Made by a program: the position numbers and the translations under genes
The notes under the pieces: generated by a model
The model's input: the letters and a program-made list of their open reading frames with translations, nothing else
Told to the model about the DNA's origin: nothing
The model's database searches: none
Assembly: GCF_900103645.1 (NCBI RefSeq)
Contig: NZ_FNHP01000001.1
Coordinates: 310,001-374,000 of the forward strand
Direction: 5' to 3'
Source of the DNA: Oryzisolibacter propanilivorax
GTDB taxonomy: Bacteria > Pseudomonadota > Gammaproteobacteria > Burkholderiales > Burkholderiaceae_C
Length of the DNA stretch: 64,000 nucleotides
In this document: positions 21,317 to 30,260 of the stretch, piece by piece
How the letters are laid out: each line of letters opens with the position of its first letter
Numbering within the stretch: the first letter of the stretch is position 1

Positions 21317-22756
21317 ATGCACACCTTCCTCTGGCACGACTACGAAACCTTTGGCACCGTTCCGCGCCGCGACCGTCCGGCGCAGTTCGCGGCCATCCGC
21401 ACCGACGCCGAGCTGAACGAGATCGGCGAGCCGCTGATGTGGTACTGCCAGCCGGCGCTGGACTACCTGCCCGACCCGGGCGCCTGCCTGATCACCGGCA
21501 TCACCCCGCAGCTGTGCGCCGAGCGCGGCCTGCCGGAGCATGAATTCGCGCGCCGCATCCATGCCGAACTGGCGCTGGCCGGCACCATCGGCGTGGGCTA
21601 CAACACCATCCGCTTCGACGACGAGGTAACGCGTTTCCTGCTCTGGCGCAACCTGATCGAGCCCTACGGTCGCGAGTGGCAGAACGGCTGTGGCCGCTGG
21701 GACCTACTGGACGTGGTGCGCCTGTGCCATGCGCTGCGCCCCGATGGCATCCAGTGGCCGCAGGGGCCGGACGGCAAGCCTGGCTTCAAGCTGGAGCAGC
21801 TGACACGCGCTAACGGCATTGCGCACGAGGCGGCGCATGACGCGCTGTCTGACGTGCGCGCCACCATTGCCTTGGCACGGCTGATCCGCCGGCACCAGCC
21901 GCGCCTGTTCGACTTCGCGCTGTCGCTGCACAAGAAGGACCGCGTGGCGGCCGAACTGCGCCTGCCGTCCACCGCGCAGACCGCGCGGCCGTTCCTGCAT
22001 GTCTCGGGCATGTTCGGCACCGAGCGCGGCTGCCTGGCGCTGATGTGGCCCCTGGCCAGCCACCCGACCAACCGCAACGAGCTGCTGGCCTGGGACCTGG
22101 CGCACGACCCGGCGGAACTGGCGGCCCTGGATGCGGCCGCCATCCGCCAGCGCCTGTTCACCCGCAGCGCCGACCTGCCCGAGGGCGTCAGCCGGCTGGC
22201 GCTGAAATCCGTGCATCTGAACAAGTCGCCGATGGTGGTGGGCAACCTGAACGTGCTGAGCGAGGCGCTGGCCCAGCGCTGGGGTATCGACGTGGCACAG
22301 GCCGCGCGGCATGCCGAGGCGGCGCGTGCGCTGCCCGACATGAGCGCCATCTGGGCCGAGGTCTTCACGCGGCCGGCGGAAGGCGCGTCGGATGTGGATC
22401 AGGACCTGTACGGCGGCTTCGTGGGCGCCGAGGACCGGCGCCGGCTGGAGCGTCTGCGCGCTCTGCCGCCCGAAGAGCTGGCGCATGCGCGTCCCGGTTT
22501 CGACGACCCGCGCCTGGGCGAGCTGCTGTGGCGCTGGCGCGCGCGCAACTTCCCGCAAACGCTCACGCCCGAGGAAGAGCAGCGCTGGCAGGCGCACCGC
22601 GCCACGGTGCTGCTGGAGGGGCGCGGTGGCGGCCTGACCTTCGACACGCTGTTCGAACGTTTGGACGAGTTGGGCGACCAGGCCGATGAGCGCGGGCAGG
22701 CCATCCTGGCCGCACTGTACGACTGGGCCGAGAGCATCGCGCCCGAGTTGGCCTGA
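21317..22756 (+). CDS. sbcB: Exodeoxyribonuclease I
   Basis: 479 residues (E. coli 475). The DEDDh exonuclease starts with FLWHDYETFG (D8 and E10 in motif I), GYNTIRFDDEVTRFLLWRN (motif II) and EAAHDALSDVRATIALARL (motif III with His and Asp). The central SH3-like and C-terminal helical parts carry LALKSVHLNKSPMV and the family's RARNFPQTLTPEEEQRW. It degrades single-stranded DNA 3' to 5' and acts in recombination and mismatch repair. The start at 21317 gives MHTFLWHDYETFG, matching the family. Confidence 0.96.
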   Translation: MHTFLWHDYETFGTVPRRDRPAQFAAIRTDAELNEIGEPLMWYCQPALDYLPDPGACLITGITPQLCAERGLPEHEFARRIHAELALAGTIGVGYNTIRFDDEVTRFLLWRNLIEPYGREWQNGCGRWDLLDVVRLCHALRPDGIQWPQGPDGKPGFKLEQLTRANGIAHEAAHDALSDVRATIALARLIRRHQPRLFDFALSLHKKDRVAAELRLPSTAQTARPFLHVSGMFGTERGCLALMWPLASHPTNRNELLAWDLAHDPAELAALDAAAIRQRLFTRSADLPEGVSRLALKSVHLNKSPMVVGNLNVLSEALAQRWGIDVAQAARHAEAARALPDMSAIWAEVFTRPAEGASDVDQDLYGGFVGAEDRRRLERLRALPPEELAHARPGFDDPRLGELLWRWRARNFPQTLTPEEEQRWQAHRATVLLEGRGGGLTFDTLFERLDELGDQADERGQAILAALYDWAESIAPELA

Positions 22757-23037
22757 AAGCGTGCTCACGGTCTGCATGCCGGTGCACAGCCGTGGCCTTG
22801 AGTGGCCTGCGTGGTGGCACATGCTCGGAACAGCTGCGGCCCTAGCTGCGGTTGGCGCCTTGCAACCGATCCCGCTCCACCGCCACCATCCCTTCGCGAC
22901 GACGTTTTAGGCGCGTCTTGAGAGCGGGCGCCAGCGCTGCGCGTGGGCTTTGCCCTTAGGGTGCAGCGCGCCAGCGCCTACAACCTGGCAGGACAGCCGG
23001 ACCTGACAATCGTCTGATTCCATCAGGCCTGCCGTTC
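22757..23037. other. Intergenic stretch without a recognisable gene
   Basis: 281 bases between sbcB and the AI-2E/GAF gene. I see no tRNA, no terminator with a T-run, and no credible small gene. It presumably holds the promoter of the downstream gene. Confidence 0.5.
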
Positions 23038-25533
23038 ATGTCCCGTAACGAAACTCCTTCCGGCGCCGCCGCGCCTGCGCCCGCCCCCCTGGGCGGCCCG
23101 ATAGGGCGCGAGTCTTCGGGCCTGGTCACACTGGCGCCCAGCCTGCGCTTCATGGCCGGCATGGTGACCGCGGCGCTGATCATCACCGGCCTCTACGCCG
23201 GGCGCACCATCCTGGTGCCGCTGGCGCTGGCGTTCCTGCTCAGCTTCGTGCTCGATCCGCTGGTGGTGCGGCTCAAGCGCATCGGCCTGCCACGCCTGCC
23301 GGCGGTGCTGCTGGTGGTGGCGGCGACGCTGTCGGTGCTGGGGGTGACGGCGCTGTTCGTGACCAACGAGGCGCGCTCGCTGAGCGAGCAGCTGCCGCAA
23401 TACCAGACCACCATCCGCAAGAAGCTGCGCAGCCTGGCACGCGAGCTGCGCGCGCCCGGCATGTTCGATGGCGCCAAGCGCACGCTGGACATCGTGCAAA
23501 GCGAGGTCGAGGCGGCGACGCCACCCGACGCCAGCCGCAGCCGCTCGGTGCAGAAGGTGCAGGTGCAGCCGCTGCAGCTGTCGCCCGCGCAGCAGGCGCT
23601 GGCGGCGTTCGACGCGCTCAAGCGCCCGCTGACCGATGCCGGCCTGGTGCTGGTGTTCGTGATCTTCATCCTGCTGGACCGGGTGGACCTGCGCGATCGA
23701 CTGCTGCGCCTGCTGGGCGGCAACCTGCACCGCGCCACCGACGCCATGGACGAGGCCGGCGCACGCATCTCGCGCTACCTGACCATGCAGCTGATGGTCA
23801 ACGTCAGCTACGGCATTCCGATGGCGCTGGGACTGTGGCTGATCGGCGTGCCTGGCGCCTTCCTGTGGGGAGCCTTGGCCGGGCTGATGCGCTTCGTGCC
23901 CTATGTCGGCGCCTTCGTGGCGGCGCTGTTCCCGGTCACGCTGGCGTTTGCCGTCAATCCCGGCTGGAGCCTGGTACTGTGGACCATCGCCCTGATCGTG
24001 GTGCTGGAACTGATCAGCAACAACATCGTCGAGCCCTGGCTGTACGGCTCCAGCACCGGGCTGTCCATCCTGTCGCTGGTGGTGGCGGCCACGTTCTGGG
24101 CCACGCTGTGGGGCCCGGTCGGGCTGATCATGTCCACGCCGCTGACGGTGTGCCTGCTGGTCATCGGCCGCTACCTGCCGCAGCTGGGGTTCCTGGACAT
24201 CCTGCTGGGCAGCCAGCCGGTGCTGGACGAGCCCACCCGGATCTACCAGCGGCTGCTGGCCGGCGACCCGGAAGAGGCCATCGAGCTGAGCGTGCACCGC
24301 ATCGAGGCGCTCAAGGGCTCGGTGCAGGCGTTCTATGGCCAAGTCGGCGTGCCCGTGCTGCACATGGCCATGGGCGACCACCTGCGCGTGGCCACGCCCG
24401 AACATCGCCTGCGGCTGTTCGAAGGCCTGGACGCGCTGCTGGATGACCTGGAAGAGCAATACCCGCCACCGCTCACCACCACCATCGCCGCGACGCACCA
24501 GCAGCAGCCCATCGTCTGCCTGGGCGGGAAATGGGAACTGGACCACATGGCTGCGCGCATGGCGGCGCACGCGCTCAACCTGCAGGGCTGGCCAGCGCAG
24601 ACGCGTTCGTTCGGCACGCTGACCAACGAACATCTGGACGAACTGGCACTGGAGGGCGTGCACGTGGTCTGTGTGGTCTGGCTGGCCAGCGAACCGATCG
24701 CCGCGGCGCGGCATTTCAGCCGCCGGTTGCACCGGCGGTGGCCGCACCTGCGCATCGTGCTGGCGCTGTGGGGCGAGTCGCAGGAGGGTCCGCCCGGTAG
24801 CGCCGAGGCCGTGCAGACCCTGGGTGCGGATGCGGTCGCGCTGTCGCTGGCTGAGACGGTGGCACGTGTGGGCGAGCTGCAGGGCGTGCAGTTGCATGCC
24901 ACGTTCGAGGAGGCAGCGGTGCCCGAGGACGACGCCGCACGGGTGCAGGCGCTGCTGGCCAGCGGCGTGCTGGAGAGCGACGCCGTGCGCCAAGCCTGCC
25001 TGCACGCTGCCAAGCGCGCGGCAGACATTTTCGACATGCCGCAGGCCATGGTGTCGCTGGTGGACGGCGAGCACCAGATCGCTCTGTGCAGCCACGGCGC
25101 ATTGCTCCAGGCCAACGCCGCATCGGCCAGTGACGACGATCCTGGGGGGGAAGGTTCCGCAAGCATGCCGCGCCGCCTGTCGCTGTGCGCGCATGTGGTG
25201 GCATTGCGCCAGACGATGGTCGTGCCCGACCTGTCGCGCGATGCGCGCTTTGCCGGCAACCCGGCCTTGCGCAGCCGGGGCGTGCGCTTCTATGCCGGAG
25301 CGCCGCTGCGCGACCCTGCCGGGCATGTCCTGGGCTCGCTGTGCCTGCTGGATGCACGTCCGCGCGCCTTCGATACGAGCGAGCTGCGGCTGCTGCAGGC
25401 CATGGCCGATGACCTGGTGGCGAGCTGGCGTGGCCTGGCCAGTGCCCCGACGAGCGCCACTGCCGCGGCGCCCGGCCCATCGGCCGATCTGGCGGCACCT
25501 CCGTCGGCGACGGTGGGGCAGGTCGTGCCGTGA
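23038..25533 (+). CDS. AI-2E family permease fused to a C-terminal GAF sensor domain
   Basis: 831 residues, more than twice the usual AI-2E length. Residues about 40-390 are a full AI-2E permease: ILVPLALAFLLSFVLDPLVVRLK near the N-terminus, and later LRFVPYVGAF-like and ELISNNIVEPWLYGSSTGLS blocks, which are family hallmarks. About 390-480 is a helical linker. About 484-580 looks like a Rossmann-type alpha/beta domain (VHVVCVVWLASEP, then LRIVLALWG) similar in outline to B12-binding folds but without the cobalamin-contact DxHxxG. Residues about 646-795 are a GAF domain (DIFDMPQAMVSLVDGEHQ, LSLCAHVVALRQTMVVPD, FYAGAPLRDPAGHVLGSLCLLD). It suggests a transporter gated by, or reporting on, a small-molecule or redox signal. 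Substrate and signal are unknown. Confidence 0.88.
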   Translation: MSRNETPSGAAAPAPAPLGGPIGRESSGLVTLAPSLRFMAGMVTAALIITGLYAGRTILVPLALAFLLSFVLDPLVVRLKRIGLPRLPAVLLVVAATLSVLGVTALFVTNEARSLSEQLPQYQTTIRKKLRSLARELRAPGMFDGAKRTLDIVQSEVEAATPPDASRSRSVQKVQVQPLQLSPAQQALAAFDALKRPLTDAGLVLVFVIFILLDRVDLRDRLLRLLGGNLHRATDAMDEAGARISRYLTMQLMVNVSYGIPMALGLWLIGVPGAFLWGALAGLMRFVPYVGAFVAALFPVTLAFAVNPGWSLVLWTIALIVVLELISNNIVEPWLYGSSTGLSILSLVVAATFWATLWGPVGLIMSTPLTVCLLVIGRYLPQLGFLDILLGSQPVLDEPTRIYQRLLAGDPEEAIELSVHRIEALKGSVQAFYGQVGVPVLHMAMGDHLRVATPEHRLRLFEGLDALLDDLEEQYPPPLTTTIAATHQQQPIVCLGGKWELDHMAARMAAHALNLQGWPAQTRSFGTLTNEHLDELALEGVHVVCVVWLASEPIAAARHFSRRLHRRWPHLRIVLALWGESQEGPPGSAEAVQTLGADAVALSLAETVARVGELQGVQLHATFEEAAVPEDDAARVQALLASGVLESDAVRQACLHAAKRAADIFDMPQAMVSLVDGEHQIALCSHGALLQANAASASDDDPGGEGSASMPRRLSLCAHVVALRQTMVVPDLSRDARFAGNPALRSRGVRFYAGAPLRDPAGHVLGSLCLLDARPRAFDTSELRLLQAMADDLVASWRGLASAPTSATAAAPGPSADLAAPPSATVGQVVP

Positions 25534-25558
25534 ACCCGGGAAGGATTGCCGGCAGTGG

Positions 25559-26485
25559 TCAAAAACCTGCTGCTGAAGCCGCCGGCAATGTGTCCTGCAC
25601 TCCGCCCAGAGGGATCAGCGGTCCGTCCGCGGGCAAGTACAGCAGCATGCCGTCTTTTTCCGCCAGATAGCTGGCGGTGCCAGGGTAATAGCGGTAGTGA
25701 TAGCCGTCCAGGTTCTGGGAGGACTGACCGGCGGGGCCGACAAACTGCGTGAAAGTCTGCTCAGCCCAGTTGAAGATGCGATTGGCGGGAGCGTGCGGCG
25801 CGCTCCCATACAGGCTGGCGCAAGCTGCAGCATCGTCGCCTCGCAGAGTGGTCTGGAAAGCGAAGTTGTTGTAGGGATTGGCAAACATCACCGACTGTTG
25901 TTTGTCCGAATGCTCAATCGCCAGCATGTGTCCCATCTCGTGCGTGGCCAGGGCTTCCAGTTCACGCGGGTTGCGCGACAGCTGTGCGCCATAGGCGGTG
26001 TTGAGCACCATGTCGGCGTCCACCATGCCGGCACCCTGCCACCACCACGCCACATAACCAGCATATCCGGACTGGTTGCCGGAAAGCAGCCGCCAGCCCA
26101 CCACATTCACCCTGTCGACAGTGCTGAAAACGGTGTCCAACGCTGGCTCGGCGGTGCTTGTCCCCCGATATTGAAAACGCACGTTGCATACGTCTTCCCA
26201 TTTGCGCGCAGCGTTGACCAGCGCCTGCAGCACGGTGGCGACGCTCAATCCGGCTGGCTGGCGACTCGGGTTGTAGAAGTAATTCACCACCGCGCCTGGC
26301 CAGGTCGGCCGGGCCGGATCGACTACGTAGCGCGGATGTACACCAGAAGGCACTTCGTGGGCGCTGAAGTCAGCGGGAACCTCCTGGGCAGAGGCATTGG
26401 CCACCGCCAGCGCGGCACCCGCCAACGCCGGGACAAGGCGACGCGCGGCCGAGCACGAACGGCAGGGCACTACAGGATGTTGCAT
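25559..26485 (-). CDS. Secreted matrixin-like zinc metalloprotease
   Basis: 308 residues. The signal peptide is at residues 1-35 (ALAVANASAQ). The zinc site is THEMGHMLAIEHSD, a metzincin HExxHxxxxxH, with Ala where the consensus has Gly at the eighth position. QSVMFANPY just after it fits the Met-turn. The protein ends with a 90-residue C-terminal region of unknown fold. The ATG at 26485 is preceded by GGAGA; a GTG nine codons upstream is less likely. It is convergent with the AI-2E/GAF gene. Its role outside the cell is unknown. Confidence 0.82.
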   Translation of the reverse strand: MQHPVVPCRSCSAARRLVPALAGAALAVANASAQEVPADFSAHEVPSGVHPRYVVDPARPTWPGAVVNYFYNPSRQPAGLSVATVLQALVNAARKWEDVCNVRFQYRGTSTAEPALDTVFSTVDRVNVVGWRLLSGNQSGYAGYVAWWWQGAGMVDADMVLNTAYGAQLSRNPRELEALATHEMGHMLAIEHSDKQQSVMFANPYNNFAFQTTLRGDDAAACASLYGSAPHAPANRIFNWAEQTFTQFVGPAGQSSQNLDGYHYRYYPGTASYLAEKDGMLLYLPADGPLIPLGGVQDTLPAASAAGF

Positions 26486-26565
26486 GGTGGGTCTCCGATG
26501 ATGGCCTTGCACGATACGTCCATGCGGATGGCAGTGTCCAACCTGTAGCGCCGTTTAAACGGTAA

Positions 26566-27201
26566 CTACTTGGTGCCGAAGATCCGGTCGCCCGCGTCGC
26601 CCAAGCCCGGCAGGATATAGCCGTGCGCGTCCAGCTCGCGGTCGATGGCGGCGGTGAAAATGGGCACGTCCGGGTGTGCCGCCTGCAGCGTGGCGACGCC
26701 TTCGGGCGCGGCCAGCAGGCAGACAAACTTGACCGAGCGCGGCTGCAGCTGTTTCAGGCGCGCCACGGCGGCGGCGGCCGAGTTGCCAGTGGCCAGCATC
26801 GGATCGACGACGATGATGTCGCGCTCCTGCATCTCGGACGGCATCTTGAAGTAGTACTCCACGGGCTGCAGTGTCTCGGGGTCGCGGTACAGGCCGATGT
26901 GACCGATGCGCGCGCCCGGCACCACGTTCAGCATGCCGTCGAGGAAGCCGTTGCCGGCGCGCAGGATAGACACCAGCACCAGCTTCTTGCCGTCGATGAC
27001 CTTGCTGGTCATGGTCTCCAGGGGCGTTTCGACCTGGATGTCCTGCAACGGCATGTCGCGCGTCACCTCGTAGGCCATCAGCGTGGACAGCTCGCCCAGC
27101 AGGCGGCGGAAGCTGTTGGTGCTGGCGTCCTTCCTGCGCATCAGGGTCAGCTTGTGCTGCACCAGGGGGTGGTCGATGACGTGGACGTTGCTGCTGCTCA
27201 T
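26566..27201 (-). CDS. upp: Uracil phosphoribosyltransferase
   Basis: 211 residues (E. coli 208). The PRPP-binding loop is [15 protein letters not shown], and the uracil-binding C-terminal part is [20 protein letters not shown]. The N-terminal [15 protein letters not shown] is a family mark. It converts uracil and PRPP to UMP in pyrimidine salvage. The start at 27201 gives [13 protein letters not shown]; longer in-frame readings are not conserved. It lies 162 bases downstream of the molybdoenzyme gene on the same strand. Confidence 0.97.
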   Translation of the reverse strand: MSSSNVHVIDHPLVQHKLTLMRRKDASTNSFRRLLGELSTLMAYEVTRDMPLQDIQVETPLETMTSKVIDGKKLVLVSILRAGNGFLDGMLNVVPGARIGHIGLYRDPETLQPVEYYFKMPSEMQERDIIVVDPMLATGNSAAAAVARLKQLQPRSVKFVCLLAAPEGVATLQAAHPDVPIFTAAIDRELDAHGYILPGLGDAGDRIFGTK

Positions 27202-27363
27202 GGGCGAGGGCCTTGTTCGGAATACGGTGGAAAGGGCGCCACGCGGCGCCGTGGACGGAATTTTGCACCCTGGCGCGCGCCCTGTCGGCCGGTACGCAAA
27301 AAAGCGCACCGGCGCCCGCAGGACGACCCGCATGCGCCGTGCGCGCCGTGCGCGCGTGCCGAC

Positions 27364-30075
27364 TTACTGCTTGGCGTTTTTCAGCAGGAACTCCAGCACC
27401 ACCTTGCGCTCGTTGTCGTTCAGGCCGGCGCGCTGGAACATGCTGGGCGTGATGCCCAGCCACTGCTTTTCCGTGAACTGTCCGGGGTCGCGCGGGCCGT
27501 GGCACATGGTGCAGCGCTGGTAAAAGATCTTCTCGGCCGGCGACAGCGAAGCGGTGGCTTTCTCGCGCAGCGACACCGCCCGGTCGGCGCCGAAGAACTG
27601 GGCGTCGAACTTGATGTCGCTCTTGCGGATCTTCGGCGGCGCGAAGGCGCGCGTGCCGCCGGCGTCGGCGTCGCGGCACTTGCGGATCGAGGCGATGCAG
27701 CTGTTGGCCGTGGCCGCCTGCGTCAGGCCGCTGGCGCCGCGGCTGGAGGTCAGGAAGTTGATCTGCCCGTTGTTGCAGCGGCCCTTGCTGTCCAGCTGCG
27801 GCCAGGCGCCTTCGTACAGGCTCACCACGCCGGGCATGATCTTGTCCGACACCCGCGCGCCGACCACCACCGCGCCGCGGTCGTTGAACAGCTCGACCAA
27901 GTCGCCGTCCTTGATGCCGTTGGCACGCGCGTCCTCCACGCTCAGCGTGAGCGGCTCGCGCGTCTGGATGGCGTAGCGCTTGCGCAGCCTCGCCGAGTTA
28001 TTCAGCTGCGAGTGCAGGCGCCAGTACGGGTGGGGACTGACCACGTGTACCTGGCCCTTGCGTGCGTTGCCCAGGTACTCGCCCGGCTCCTGCCACTTGG
28101 GCATGGGCGGCATGTCAGCGATCTTCATCTTCTCGATGGTCGAGGAATACATCTCGATCTTGCCGCTGGGCGTGTGCAGCGCGTGCTTCTTCGGGTCCTC
28201 GCGGAACTCGCCGTGGCGCGTCCAGCGGTGCGCCTGCTGGGGCACCGGAATCGGCGCCATGCCTTCGGCCCAGAACTTGTCGAACGGCGTGGTCTTGGCA
28301 GCGGTGCTGCCCTCGTAGGCCGCGCGCACGTAGTCCATCTGCGTCTTGCCCTCGGTGAAGGCGTATTCGATGCCGCACAGCTCGGACAGACGGCGGAAGA
28401 TCTCGAAGTCGTCCAGTGCGTTGTGCTGCGGCGCCACCACCTGCTTCATGGCGAAGACCTTGTCGATGCTGTAGGTGCCGGCGGTGGACAGGTCGTTGCG
28501 CTCGATGGTCGTGGTAGCGGCCAGCACGATGTCGGCCCAGCGCGCCGAGCCGTTCCACCACGGCTCCTGGCAGATGTAGGTGTCGACATTCTTCAGCGCC
28601 CGCGCCAGCTCGTTCAGATCCTGCTGGTGCGAGAACACGTTGTTGCCGGCGTTGTAGATCAGCTTGACCGTGGGATAGGTGTATTGGCTGCCGTTGTAGC
28701 TGAACGCCTTGCCGGGATTGAGCAGCATCTCGTTGATGCGCGAGGCCGGGCAGATCTTCTTGACCGGGTTGCGGCCCTGCGACATGCCGGTGGGCGCCAC
28801 GCCGCCGGACTGCGGCATGCCGCCGCCGCCGTAGTGCCAGGAAAAGCCCACGCCCTGGCCGGGCAGGCCGATGTTGCCCAGGATGCAGGCGAAGTTGACG
28901 ATGGCCCAGTAGGGCATCTCGCCGTGGTGCGCGCGCTGGATCGCCCAGCTGCCGCACAGCTGCGTGCGCTTGGACGCCATCAGCTCGGCCATCGAGCGGA
29001 TCTTGGCCGCCGGGATGCCGGTGATCTTCTCGGCCCACTCGGGCGTCTTGGGCGGGCTGCCGTCGCCGTCCTTGCCCTCCAGGTAGGCGCGGTAGCGGTC
29101 GAAGCCGACGGTGTACTTGTCGATGAACGCCTGGTTGTGCTTCTTGGTGCTCAGCAGGTGGTAGCCCATCGCCAGGAACAGCGCGGTATCGGTGTTGGGG
29201 ATGATGCGCACCCACTCCGAGCCCATCTTCTCGTCGGTGGTCGTGACCTGCGGGTTGATGGACATGAACTTGCAGCCGGCGGCCTTGATGGCGTCCCAGC
29301 CGGCGAACATCTCGTGGTCGGCCACGGTGTACTCGATGCGGTTGTTCTTGTCCGGATCGCAGCCGATGAACACCACCAGCTCGGTGTTGTCGCGCATCAC
29401 CTCCCAGGCAGTTTGGGCCGAGTACACCTCCATGTCGCCGATGACCATCGGCATGATGATCTGGCCGGCGCCGGCGGAGTAGTCGCCGGTGGTCATCGAG
29501 CAGCCGCCCAGCAGGTTGAAGAAGCGCCCCTGCAGCACGTTCGGGCGGAAGATGCCAGCGTGCGACCAGCCGCCGTAGGAGCTGGAGAAGCACCCCTCGT
29601 TGCCGTGCTTCTCGATGGTGTCCAGGATGGCCTTGGCCGTCAGGCCCAGGGCGGTGTCCCAGCTGACTTCCACCCACTCGTCCTTGCCGCGCAGCTCGGG
29701 CTTGTTGCTGCCCTTGCGGCCGTTTTGCTCCCATTCGAGATAGGACTTGCGCACCACCGGGCCGGTGATGCGCGTCTGGTCGTAGGTGCGGTCCAGCACG
29801 CCTTCGGTCAGCATGGGCGTGGGGCGCTTGTCGCTGGCCTGCGGGCGCACGTCCACGATGCGCCCGTTCTTGACGGTGGCCAGCAGCGGGCCGTAGTGCG
29901 TGGCGTGCGGCACCTGGCCGCTGAACGCCTTGAGCGCGGCCAGCTGCGCGGCCGGGTCGGGGTCGGCCGCGGCGGCCAGCGCCTGTGACAGGGGCGAGAG
30001 TTTCATGCCTGCGCCCATGGCGCCGAGTGCGCCGGCGGCGCCCATTCCCAGCAAGTGGCGGCGAGTGACGAACAT
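27364..30075 (-). CDS. TorA-like molybdopterin S/N-oxide reductase with fused C-terminal haem c domain
   Basis: 903 residues (E. coli TorA about 850). A twin-arginine signal (TRRHLLGMG, residues 4-12) sends the folded enzyme to the periplasm. The DMSO/TMAO/biotin-sulfoxide reductase clade is shown by SSSYGGWSHAGIF and GGCSMTTGDYSAGAGQ; by comparison with BisC/DMSO reductase the Ser in GDYS is the molybdenum ligand. The last 50 residues form a monohaem cytochrome c segment: CTMCH at 855-859, followed by QWLGITPSMFQRAG, similar to the end of TorC-type electron donors. So donor and reductase may be joined in one chain. No torC, torD or torSTR gene is nearby. The ATG at 30075 follows AAGGTG; an ATG seven codons earlier is possible. 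The natural substrate (TMAO, DMSO or other) is not decided. Confidence 0.88.
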   Translation of the reverse strand: MFVTRRHLLGMGAAGALGAMGAGMKLSPLSQALAAAADPDPAAQLAALKAFSGQVPHATHYGPLLATVKNGRIVDVRPQASDKRPTPMLTEGVLDRTYDQTRITGPVVRKSYLEWEQNGRKGSNKPELRGKDEWVEVSWDTALGLTAKAILDTIEKHGNEGCFSSSYGGWSHAGIFRPNVLQGRFFNLLGGCSMTTGDYSAGAGQIIMPMVIGDMEVYSAQTAWEVMRDNTELVVFIGCDPDKNNRIEYTVADHEMFAGWDAIKAAGCKFMSINPQVTTTDEKMGSEWVRIIPNTDTALFLAMGYHLLSTKKHNQAFIDKYTVGFDRYRAYLEGKDGDGSPPKTPEWAEKITGIPAAKIRSMAELMASKRTQLCGSWAIQRAHHGEMPYWAIVNFACILGNIGLPGQGVGFSWHYGGGGMPQSGGVAPTGMSQGRNPVKKICPASRINEMLLNPGKAFSYNGSQYTYPTVKLIYNAGNNVFSHQQDLNELARALKNVDTYICQEPWWNGSARWADIVLAATTTIERNDLSTAGTYSIDKVFAMKQVVAPQHNALDDFEIFRRLSELCGIEYAFTEGKTQMDYVRAAYEGSTAAKTTPFDKFWAEGMAPIPVPQQAHRWTRHGEFREDPKKHALHTPSGKIEMYSSTIEKMKIADMPPMPKWQEPGEYLGNARKGQVHVVSPHPYWRLHSQLNNSARLRKRYAIQTREPLTLSVEDARANGIKDGDLVELFNDRGAVVVGARVSDKIMPGVVSLYEGAWPQLDSKGRCNNGQINFLTSSRGASGLTQAATANSCIASIRKCRDADAGGTRAFAPPKIRKSDIKFDAQFFGADRAVSLREKATASLSPAEKIFYQRCTMCHGPRDPGQFTEKQWLGITPSMFQRAGLNDNERKVVLEFLLKNAKQ

Positions 30076-30193
30076 GGGGATCACCTTGCTTTCCATCGTG
30101 TGTATGGCGTGATTCAACCTCAGGGTTAACCCCAATTCCATGACCACAATCAAGCGAAACTGATTCTGTACGTATTCCCAGTCATTTGATCTG

Positions 30194-30247
30194 CTATTTT
30201 TTCAATAGCTTCAGGCCCTTGAAGAATAAGGGCTGCAAGCCTGAAAG
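30194..30247. repeat. Intergenic palindromic repeat, copy D
   Basis: TATTTTTTCAATAGCTTCAG followed by GCCCTTGAAGAATAAGGGCT and GCAAGCCTGAAAG. The inner arms GCCCTT and AAGGGC pair perfectly. It lies between the yjgR-like and torA-like genes, both on the minus strand. Confidence 0.8.
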
Positions 30248-30260
30248 ATGCAAAAACGCT

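Noticed and set aside
22686-22910. Small open frame after sbcB
   Set aside because: Overlaps sbcB, has no ribosome binding site and a Trp/Pro/His-rich unlikely composition.
26623-29988. Very long plus-strand open frame (1121 codons) across upp and torA
   Set aside because: Both genes beneath are certain on the minus strand. The frame has no domain and a biased composition typical of shadow frames.
30140-30153. FNR-like half site upstream of the torA-like gene (ATGAC-N4-ATCAA on the plus strand)
   Set aside because: Only one half (TTGAT on the minus strand) matches; the other half has two mismatches. Not enough to call a site.
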